This document shows positions 1 through 5,394 of a stretch of 5,394 bases of DNA, in pieces. The notes under the pieces are model-generated. The model saw only the letters and a program-made list of their open reading frames with translations. It ran no database searches and was not told the DNA's origin. The DNA is from Candidatus Omnitrophota bacterium (lineage in GTDB: Bacteria > Omnitrophota > Gorgyraeia > Gygaellales > Profunditerraquicolaceae). How positions within the stretch are numbered: position 1 is the first letter of the stretch; each line of letters starts with the position of its first letter. Both the position numbers and the translations under genes were made by a program. The DNA is taken from contig JASEHM010000080.1 in the NCBI GenBank assembly GCA_030018895.1, forward strand, positions 1 through 5,394, given 5' to 3'.

Positions 1-27
1 TTCCCGCTTAAAGATTGCGGGAATGAC
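1..27. repeat. Inverted repeat after the last gene, possible terminator
   Basis: The arms ttcccgc (1-7) and gcgggaa (17-23) pair perfectly over 7 bp around a 9-nt loop, followed by tgac. The hairpin lies about 29 nt past the stop codon of the GT4-GT9 gene, where a transcription terminator for this minus-strand operon would be expected. Any T-run that would prove a Rho-independent terminator would fall outside the window. The attcccgc/gcgggaat core also resembles a common dispersed intergenic palindrome of environmental bacteria (from memory), so it may be a mobile repeat rather than a dedicated terminator. Confidence 0.5.
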
Positions 28-55
28 ACTCTAGCAGCTAATTTGGACAGCAATG

Positions 56-2152
56 CTATGTACTATGTACTAATTTCTCCACCGCTTCCAGTACCTCCTG
101 CGGAGTAATTAACTCCATACATTTTTTATTTCTACATCTTGGCTTATAACACGGGCTGCAAGCTAAATCCTTTTTAATCACAAGGCATTCTTTTACCTGC
201 GCAAGATGCCTCTTAGGATCAGTTGCTCCAAAAAGCGCAACAAATGGAGTGCCTACAGCTGCGGCAATATGCAGGGGACTGGAATCGCAGGAAACAAACA
301 CGCTGCATCTTTTAATCAAACATGCCAGTTGATTAATTGTAGTTTTACCGCATGTATTAATGAGCCTTGCGTTCTTAACCGATTTTAATAGCGCCTCTGC
401 TGTAAGGTTATCCTTTTCTGTTCCGGTAAGCACAACCCGCATATCCCGGCGGCCTAATTCCTCGCAAAATTTAACCATATGCTTAAACAGCCAGTTTTTA
501 GTCTGCCACTTCTGGCTTGCGCTTATATTTAAACCAACTATTCTTCCCTTAGCGCTTAACCACTGACTGCCTAAGAACTCATCTACATACTGTATATCGC
601 AAGCTAAAGGCCAAACCTCTAAACGCGAATCAGTCAAATCTATACCCAACATCTTTAATATTCTAAATTGATGCGCCAGCGCCCCGACTGATACTTTTTC
701 TTCCTTGAGCCGGTGATTAAGCAAAAAGCCGAATTTTCTATCGTATCCATAACGCTCAAGCGCCAAACTTAAAATTGCTAATATATGGGACTTACGATTA
801 TTCTGCAAATCAATCACAATATCAAAATTCTTTTTCCTTAATTCCCTCCCCAAGCGCAGAAATCCAAGCCAGCCCTTATCTTTACCGTTAAAATCAACAA
901 CCAATAATTCGTCTATATACGGAGAGGCTAAAACCGCGTCTTTTGAAGGGGCTGAAACTAATAAACTGATTTTATAATTCGTTTTAAACTTTTCCCTGAT
1001 TGCCCTTAAAGCAGCACTTGACAATACAACATCCCCTAAAGAACTGAATTTAATAACTAAAATATTATAATTACTCAATGCTTCTTCGTAGACATCCAAG
1101 GTATTCTTTACCATAAGTTCAATATTATATTTATCCTTTACTTTCTTATACGCCTCTTGCGCAAAATTCCTTCCAAGCTCAGGGTCTTTAAAAATCCTTA
1201 TTGCCGCAACAGCAAGCCTCTCTGGATCAGATACCGGAACAAGCAGGCCTGTTTTTTCATTTTCAATAATATCCACTACGCCCCCTACTCCTGTCGCAAC
1301 CACAGGCACGCCTGAGGCCTGCGCCTCTATAATCACTCTGCCAAACGCCTCCTGAGTCCTGGTAGCAAGCACAAGAAGATCCAAATGCGATAAAATCTCA
1401 GGGATATTGCGTTGTGTGCCTAAAAAATTAGTGCAATGACTAAGCCCCAGCCTCCTCGCTAAGATCTGGAGTTCCTCCTTGTATGCCTCCTTAGAGGCAG
1501 GCGAATCACCAACTATCCAAATCTTTAAATTTGGTATAACCCTGGCAATCTTAGCCATGGCCTTAATAAAATCTAGATGCCCTTTAAGCGGAGTAATCCT
1601 GGCAATAATCCCTACATTAAACTCATCTTTTTTTCTTTTTTCTTTTGGGTCAGTATATTTGAATTTCTCAAGGTCAACGCTGCGCGCAATTATCCTTATG
1701 CGCTCAGAAGGACAATTAAAATCATCCCTCATATGCCGGGCAATAACATTACTTAAGGCAATCACCCGCTTTCCCCACCCCATTACCGCGCTAAAAGGAT
1801 GTTTTTTATAATAACCATGGCAGGTAGTAATAAAAACTGTTTTTGTACGCCGAGCAGCAAAATAGGCAATCCATGCAGGGACACGCGAGCGGCTATGCAC
1901 AATATCAATCTTTTCTTTTCTGATAATCTCTGCCAATTCAGGGATTAATTTTAAAATAGAAATAATAGATTTTTTATTTACCTGGAGCCTGTAATGTATT
2001 GCGCCAACTGCTGAAAGAGCCTCAACCAGTTCCCCTCCGGCAGATACAACAACTGCCTTATGCCCGAACCTGACTAAATATTTTGCCAGATCAACGGTCC
2101 CGGTCTCAACCCCTCCAACATTAAGCTCAGGTAAAATCTGCAGGATATTCAT
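56..2152 (-). CDS. Fused GT4 glycosyltransferase - GT9 heptosyltransferase-family protein
   Basis: This is a two-domain, 698-residue protein that probably adds sugars to the LPS core or a related glycan at the cytoplasmic face of the inner membrane. Residues 1-358 form a GT4 (GT-B) enzyme: GGVE at 13-16, CHGYY at 111-115, the phosphate-binding R185 and K190 in ARITPLKG, and the EX7E pair E268/E276 in EAFGRVIIE. Residues about 363-698 form a GT9 enzyme: IKFSSLGD at 367-374 (D374 matches the proposed catalytic Asp of WaaC/WaaF), QKW at 547-549, DSSPLH at 623-628 (usually DSGP/DTGP) and the usual Cys-bearing tail (C656, C665, C668, C673, C678). Each half is close to the length of a normal stand-alone enzyme, and the linker is almost absent. 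The ATG start overlaps the upstream stop as ATGA and has a good AGAGGG ribosome site; the stop is TAG. The families are clear. Donor and acceptor sugars are unknown, so no gene symbol is given. Confidence 0.93.
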   Translation of the reverse strand: MNILQILPELNVGGVETGTVDLAKYLVRFGHKAVVVSAGGELVEALSAVGAIHYRLQVNKKSIISILKLIPELAEIIRKEKIDIVHSRSRVPAWIAYFAARRTKTVFITTCHGYYKKHPFSAVMGWGKRVIALSNVIARHMRDDFNCPSERIRIIARSVDLEKFKYTDPKEKRKKDEFNVGIIARITPLKGHLDFIKAMAKIARVIPNLKIWIVGDSPASKEAYKEELQILARRLGLSHCTNFLGTQRNIPEILSHLDLLVLATRTQEAFGRVIIEAQASGVPVVATGVGGVVDIIENEKTGLLVPVSDPERLAVAAIRIFKDPELGRNFAQEAYKKVKDKYNIELMVKNTLDVYEEALSNYNILVIKFSSLGDVVLSSAALRAIREKFKTNYKISLLVSAPSKDAVLASPYIDELLVVDFNGKDKGWLGFLRLGRELRKKNFDIVIDLQNNRKSHILAILSLALERYGYDRKFGFLLNHRLKEEKVSVGALAHQFRILKMLGIDLTDSRLEVWPLACDIQYVDEFLGSQWLSAKGRIVGLNISASQKWQTKNWLFKHMVKFCEELGRRDMRVVLTGTEKDNLTAEALLKSVKNARLINTCGKTTINQLACLIKRCSVFVSCDSSPLHIAAAVGTPFVALFGATDPKRHLAQVKECLVIKKDLACSPCYKPRCRNKKCMELITPQEVLEAVEKLVHST

Positions 2153-4149
2153 ACTACCCTCTTTATTGCCTCAAACACCGAAAGATTATCTAACGAAGTA
2201 TGAATCAACGGCTTTAGGCGCCAAATATCTGTAATCTTTTTAGCTAATTCTAAAGCATCAATCAGATAAATATATTTGTTTTTATGAAAACGAATAAGAA
2301 AACCTTTGTGCTTCTTATCCAACCTATCTACTTTAAACACCAATACATACCTATTGCTGCTTACTGCCTCTGAAATCATAGAGATGCTGTCAGGAGAGGT
2401 TATAATAATTTTCGTTAAACCAAGCAACCCTCCTATTGCCTGCGGGATATTCCTTTCATTAGCTATAATTAGCAGCTTACAACGGGAATAATCCTTAAAT
2501 TCCCTTTTAATTAAAACCTCTATTTCTTTTGAGCTTCGCCTGGAAGTCGTAATGAGGACCTGGGCATTTAAGGTTTCGCATACTGCCTTTATCTGCTTAA
2601 TTACTTCTAAAATTACCTCTTTTTTAAGGATAAAATTTTTCGTATCCCCGCCGATTAGAAGCCCGATGTAAAGTTCGTTGCTGTGTATTGCACCTGCCTT
2701 AAGCCCCTCGCCTTCACTTAGAATAAACTCCGTCGAAGGGTTACGCGTATTGCGTATTAAACTTTCAGATTGTTCTTTTAAATATTCCTCATTAATTAAA
2801 TTTAATGCGCCTTCAGTGGCAATGACATTTTTCCTCTTTGGCGAAAAATCATGTTTAGGCATTATCACCAGATCAAATCTTTTCACACTCAAAACAGACG
2901 GCCGCATAACCACTATTGATTTAGCTAAATTCTCTTGAGATAGCACAAAATTAACCGCTGCTATACTCCCGCCGCAGGAAATTATTATATCCGGCTTAAT
3001 AGCAAGTAATGACTTATAAACATCTTTTTTAAGAAAAGTCTTTAAGCACCAGAGGCACCCCTGACAGATATATTTGCCTGCCAGACAACTGCTCAGGATG
3101 AGGCTGTATTTAGAAAACTTATTTTTGAATCTTATTTCTTGAGTCCGGATGTTTACAGAAAACCCTTTTTTTCTTAAAGCTTCTCCGGTGAGATTTGAGG
3201 CGCTTTGCGCCTGTTGATTATGGCCGGCCTTTCCATCGCTTAAGATGAGAATCTTTTTCTCTATAGCATACTTCCATATCTTGTAGGTCCAGAGATATTC
3301 CCTGGGGTATTTAAAAATATATTTTTCGTAAATCCCAACCAATCTTTCTAAATTATTCTGCAGGTCTTTTTCTAAATCGCCTGTCTTTCTAATTTCAAAT
3401 GCCGATTCAATAAAAATCTTTAGAAACGGGCCTTTTACCCGCGTATAAAAAGCCGGAATAATCGCAGTATCATATTTTAACCCCAGCCTCAATGCGCCGG
3501 TTGCAAAAGAAGCCTTTTTATTGAAGAATTTAACTAAGGCGCCTTTTTTCCCGCCCTGATCTAGAGTCATACCAACCGCATAATTATCTTTGAGCGCCTC
3601 AATCAACTGGCGCACCCCGCCTTTTCTTTGAATCACCTTAGAAGACCTTAATTTACGATATGAATTAAGCAGTTCGTTCAGGCGAGGGTATTTCTGGGCC
3701 CGGCCGAATAAAACAAAAGGAAACCCTAAATTAGCGCAAATAACATTAGAAAGCTCCCAACTGCCTTCATGAACCACTAAAAGAATCGCGCCTTTTCCTT
3801 TTTTAAGGCTAATTGAAATATTCTCCAACCCCTCAAAAGCCACATATTTATCCAGATAATTCTTATCTATCAAAGGGACAAAAAATATTTCTATCAGATT
3901 CTGGCCAAAGGCCTGATAAAACTCCCTGGTTATTTTGGATAATTTAGATGGCAGGAGCCCCTCAGACTCTAAGGCTGTTTTTATATTAGAATAGGCAATT
4001 GCCTTGTGTTTGAGATCAAAACAAAAAAAGAGATCGCCAAGCCTTCTTCCCAGAAAAAGACTGAAATTCTTAGGCAGGCGCCTTATAAAAAAACCAACTA
4101 ACTTAACAAGAATACAGGCGCAATAATCTATTACAGAGTCCCTGTTCAT
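2149..4149 (-). CDS. Fused LpxL/HtrB-type lipid A acyltransferase - ELM1-family domain protein
   Basis: This is a 666-residue fusion. Residues 1 to about 296 form a lysophospholipid/lipid A acyltransferase of the LpxL (HtrB) family, which moves a fatty acyl chain onto lipid A at the inner membrane. It has a hydrophobic N-terminal anchor (about 10-23), the catalytic H-X4-E motif HEGSWE (H127, E132), the TLDQGG block near 195-200, and a YLWTYKIWKY end typical of the family. Residues about 299-666 match the ELM1 family (PF06258, predicted GT-B fold): LSDGKAGHNQQAQ at 303-315, SCGGSIAAVN at 391-400, PKHD at 431-434, GLLIGGDTKNF at 496-506, TSRRS at 535-539, and SPDSISMISEA at 585-595. Bacterial ELM1 proteins often lie near LPS glycosyltransferases; their reaction is not established. 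The ATG start at 4149 lies inside lpxK (47-nt overlap) with no visible Shine-Dalgarno, so translational coupling is likely. Oddities are an in-frame repeat near residues 465-486 and a Cys cluster at 355-368. Confidence 0.9.
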   Translation of the reverse strand: MNRDSVIDYCACILVKLVGFFIRRLPKNFSLFLGRRLGDLFFCFDLKHKAIAYSNIKTALESEGLLPSKLSKITREFYQAFGQNLIEIFFVPLIDKNYLDKYVAFEGLENISISLKKGKGAILLVVHEGSWELSNVICANLGFPFVLFGRAQKYPRLNELLNSYRKLRSSKVIQRKGGVRQLIEALKDNYAVGMTLDQGGKKGALVKFFNKKASFATGALRLGLKYDTAIIPAFYTRVKGPFLKIFIESAFEIRKTGDLEKDLQNNLERLVGIYEKYIFKYPREYLWTYKIWKYAIEKKILILSDGKAGHNQQAQSASNLTGEALRKKGFSVNIRTQEIRFKNKFSKYSLILSSCLAGKYICQGCLWCLKTFLKKDVYKSLLAIKPDIIISCGGSIAAVNFVLSQENLAKSIVVMRPSVLSVKRFDLVIMPKHDFSPKRKNVIATEGALNLINEEYLKEQSESLIRNTRNPSTEFILSEGEGLKAGAIHSNELYIGLLIGGDTKNFILKKEVILEVIKQIKAVCETLNAQVLITTSRRSSKEIEVLIKREFKDYSRCKLLIIANERNIPQAIGGLLGLTKIIITSPDSISMISEAVSSNRYVLVFKVDRLDKKHKGFLIRFHKNKYIYLIDALELAKKITDIWRLKPLIHTSLDNLSVFEAIKRVV
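2157..2162 (-). promoter_or_regulatory. Ribosome binding site of the GT4-GT9 gene
   Basis: The minus strand reads AGAGGG, then TAGT, then the ATG at 2152-2150. This is a good Shine-Dalgarno match at a workable spacing, and it lies inside the last codons of the LpxL-ELM1 gene. It supports the ATG at 2152 as the start and contrasts with the two upstream genes, which lack a comparable site. Confidence 0.7.
2704..2740. repeat. Imperfect palindromic repeat inside the ELM1 coding region
   Basis: The arms cccctcg (2704-2710) and cgaaggg (2734-2740) pair at 6 of 7 positions. The stretch encodes PSTEFILSEGEG (residues 471-482) in frame. It looks like the dispersed ttcg-rich palindromes usually found between genes (recognition from memory). 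It sits between two conserved ELM1 blocks, where a length change could be tolerated. Confidence 0.55.
2746..2759. repeat. Two tandem 7-nt units (CGTATTG, CGTATTA) in the ELM1 coding region
   Basis: Two consecutive heptamers encode the IRNT residues (465-468) on the minus strand. Together with the flank (2733-2758) they match 4888-4913 in lpxK at 20 of 26 positions, all six differences being transitions. They directly adjoin the palindrome at 2704-2740, so the whole insertion spans about 2692-2759. Confidence 0.55.
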
Positions 4150-5218
4150 TTTTTATTATTGTTAATTTAATACATAAACATAAAAGCTGTAAGCTATAAG
4201 TTGTGAGCTCTAAATTGCTAAGCCTTACCGCATCCTTTTCAGTAGTAATAATTGTATCTATGCCCTTGCTAAGGGAACCCTTAATGATTCTTTCTAAATC
4301 TAATTTGGTGTAATAATGGTGATCAGGAAACCGAAAACATAAACTAATTTTAGCGCCAACACTATTAAGTAAGCCTTCAAAAGAACCCGGATCCCCTATG
4401 CCAGAGAATACAGTTACTTCTTTACCCTTAAGTAAACCTAAGCTAAATACTTGAGCCCTTGGGAGACTTTTATCATACAATCCCACAGGCTCATGAATAC
4501 TTTCTACAATCAGCGCATTTGGATTAATTCTCTTTAAAATATCCTTGAGCTTATTTAGCCCCGCGCCAAAATCAGCCTTAGTCAAAACAAAAATATCAGC
4601 ACGTCTAAGACTGGAAAGCGGCTCGCGCAAGAGCCCCCTGGGTATCATATGACAATTACCAAAGGGATTAGTAGTATCAACAACCACAATCTCTAAATCC
4701 TTAATTATGCCCCATTGTTGAAACCCATCATCTAATATAACCGTATCTGCGCCATAATCTTTTATTGCTCTTTTTGCTGCCCTTACCCTACCTGTATCAA
4801 CAATAACCGGGATATCCTCTAATTTTTGAGAAAGCATATAAGGTTCGTCCCCCATTGATTCGTATTGCGCCTGCGCCTTGAGCAAAACCGAAAGGTCATG
4901 CGTATTACGTATCTTGCGGTTTATAACCTTCCTCTTATAGCCGCGGCTGAGTATAGCTACTTTACGGCCTTGCTGCTTTAGGTATCTGGCAAGATACTCA
5001 ACCAGAGAGGTCTTGCCTGTCCCGCCTACAGTAATATTGCCCACGCTAATAACTTTAACATCTAAGCGCTTCTGCCTAAAGGAATAAAGGAAAATTAAGC
5101 CCCTGATTATCAAGCCATAAACAAGGGAAATAAGCAATAAAAAAGCCTTGATAATACCAAAAACAGGCCCTTTATATTTATCCGCAGCTAAACCATAAAG
5201 GTACTTTTTCATATCCAC
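4103..5218 (-). CDS. lpxK: Tetraacyldisaccharide 4'-kinase LpxK
   Basis: LpxK uses ATP to phosphorylate the 4' position of the tetraacyldisaccharide 1-phosphate, giving lipid IVA on the inner face of the cytoplasmic membrane. The 371-residue protein has a hydrophobic N-terminal anchor (about 18-46), a Walker A site VGGTGKTS at 64-71, SRGYKRK at 91-97, GDEP at 123-126 (D124 probably the catalytic Asp), DDGFQ at 163-167, LLREP at 196-200, FPDHHYY at 297-303 (with the conserved His) and TTEKDAVRL at 325-333. It is longer than the 328-residue E. coli enzyme, partly through a longer GYKRK-to-GDEP loop and a C-terminal segment that both carry small repeats. The longest frame opens with GTG at 5218; an ATG two codons in (5212) is an equally good or better start. 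Neither has a clear Shine-Dalgarno. The tail overlaps the next gene by 47 nt. It is the first gene of the visible operon. Confidence 0.96.
   Translation of the reverse strand: MDMKKYLYGLAADKYKGPVFGIIKAFLLLISLVYGLIIRGLIFLYSFRQKRLDVKVISVGNITVGGTGKTSLVEYLARYLKQQGRKVAILSRGYKRKVINRKIRNTHDLSVLLKAQAQYESMGDEPYMLSQKLEDIPVIVDTGRVRAAKRAIKDYGADTVILDDGFQQWGIIKDLEIVVVDTTNPFGNCHMIPRGLLREPLSSLRRADIFVLTKADFGAGLNKLKDILKRINPNALIVESIHEPVGLYDKSLPRAQVFSLGLLKGKEVTVFSGIGDPGSFEGLLNSVGAKISLCFRFPDHHYYTKLDLERIIKGSLSKGIDTIITTEKDAVRLSNLELTTYSLQLLCLCIKLTIIKNEQGLCNRLLRLYSC
4185..4212. repeat. Four tandem 7-nt units (AGCTNTA type) in the 3' part of lpxK
   Basis: The + strand reads AGCTGTA, AGCTATA, AGTTGTG, AGCTCTA in exact 7-nt register. 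On the coding strand this gives ELTTYSLQL (about residues 337-345), between the conserved TTEKD block and the LpxK C-terminal strand. It resembles the agcttatagcttacagc-type simple repeats scattered through some environmental bacterial genomes (from memory). The frame stays open through it. Confidence 0.6.
4901..4914. repeat. Two tandem 7-nt units (CGTATTA, CGTATCT) in lpxK
   Basis: These heptamers encode the KIRNT residues (about 102-106) in the loop between GYKRK and GDEP. A wider segment, 4888-4913, matches 2733-2758 in the LpxL-ELM1 gene and is read in the same frame there (IRNTHDLS against IRNTRNPS). A further single CGTATTG lies at 4861-4867 in the same loop. Confidence 0.5.
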
Positions 5219-5221
5219 TTT

Positions 5222-5250
5222 ATATTATCACACTGAAAAGCTCCTGACAA
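5222..5250 (-). promoter_or_regulatory. lpxK: Possible sigma-70-type promoter against the lpxK start
   Basis: On the minus strand TTGTCA (5250-5245, one mismatch to TTGACA) is followed after 17 nt by TAATAT (5227-5222), or after 15 nt by an extended -10, TGTGATAAT (5232-5224). Transcription would begin near 5215-5218, at the GTG start and only a few bases ahead of the ATG at 5212, giving an almost leaderless message. AT-rich DNA yields such matches by chance, and lpxK could equally be transcribed from upstream. Confidence 0.3.
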
Positions 5251-5260
5251 CAGCTTTTAT

Positions 5261-5394
5261 TTAATAGGGATTAGATTCGTCGGAAAAGCAAAGGAAAACG
5301 CTTTCAAAAATACCCGTTTTAGCCTTGTTTTTGACAATTTGGGACTGTTTCAAAACTCCCAAAAAATAATTTTCCCGGCTGAGTTTATGTTTTT
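5261..5394 (-). other. Open frame running off the window: possible 3' end of an upstream gene or a dispersed repeat
   Basis: One minus-strand frame is open from the window edge for about 43 codons and ends with TAA at 5263-5261, 42 nt before the lpxK GTG. The predicted tail ends FLCFSDESNPY. It matches no family I know. A chance opening of this length is plausible in AT-rich DNA, and the other two frames contain stops. If real, it is the C-terminus of a co-oriented gene. If not, this is intergenic DNA, possibly part of a repeat family. Confidence 0.2.
5338..5363. repeat. Imperfect palindrome in the leader region
   Basis: tttggga (5338-5344) pairs perfectly with tcccaaa (5357-5363). Two to three further pairs inside are broken by mismatches. 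Neither side carries a T-run immediately after the stem in the direction of transcription, so a simple Rho-independent terminator is not supported. It could be a repeat end or a protein site. Confidence 0.4.

Noticed and set aside
623..650. Not applicable as a nucleotide feature: DSSPLH in place of DSGPLH in the GT9 domain (protein residues 623-628) as a sign of inactivity
   Set aside because: The Asp, Pro and His of the motif are kept, as are SLGD and QKW; a Gly to Ser change here is mild and does not justify calling the domain dead.
1479..1811. Plus-strand open frame of 110 codons
   Set aside because: It lies wholly opposite the GT4 domain, has no recognisable family features, and is explained as a shadow of that gene. 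The same holds for the shorter plus-strand frames at 206-388, 360-566, 2306-2491 and 2678-2938.
4185..4212. Heptamer repeats as a CRISPR array
   Set aside because: The units are 7 nt, contiguous and without spacers, and no cas gene is present.
4103..4220. A frameshift or truncation at the repeat in the lpxK tail
   Set aside because: After the repeat the frame continues with a normal LpxK-like C-terminal pattern (LLCLCIKLTI and beyond), so the gene looks intact.
5331..5336. Perfect TTGACA on the plus strand, as a -35 element
   Set aside because: No acceptable -10 box lies 16-18 nt downstream and no plus-strand gene follows within the window.

Overview
The window is a compact, single-strand block of lipid A and LPS assembly genes. 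All three confident genes lie on the minus strand and read from high to low coordinates: lpxK (tetraacyldisaccharide 4'-kinase), then a two-domain protein joining a LpxL/HtrB-type lipid A acyltransferase to an ELM1-family (GT-B-like) domain, then a two-domain protein joining a GT4 glycosyltransferase to a GT9 heptosyltransferase-type glycosyltransferase. This makes five recognisable activities in three reading frames. The frames overlap by 47 nt and by 4 nt (ATGA), so they almost certainly form one transcript.

The host must be a diderm (Gram-negative-type) bacterium that makes lipid A. The DNA is AT-rich and the proteins are rich in Lys and Ile. The fusions, the in-gene repeat fragments and the style of the sequences recall uncultured Omnitrophota-like genomes, but that assignment is from memory and is tentative.

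Layout by + strand coordinate: 1-27, an inverted repeat just after the last gene (possible terminator); 56-2152, GT4-GT9 fusion; 2149-4149, LpxL-ELM1 fusion; 4103-5218, lpxK; 5219-5394, a gene-poor leader with a possible promoter against the lpxK start, an imperfect palindrome, and an open frame that runs off the window edge.

Expected cooperation: LpxK phosphorylates the 4' position of the lipid A disaccharide at the inner face of the cytoplasmic membrane. The LpxL-like half would add a secondary acyl chain. The ELM1, GT4 and GT9 domains would extend the sugar core. The sugars used cannot be read from the sequence.

The least ordinary features are the two gene fusions and a set of small repeats embedded in frame in the coding sequence: 7-nt-period repeats at three places, two of which share a 26-nt segment in the same reading frame in two unrelated genes, and a palindromic repeat of an intergenic type inside the ELM1 domain. 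No RNA gene, CRISPR array, transposase or phage gene was seen.
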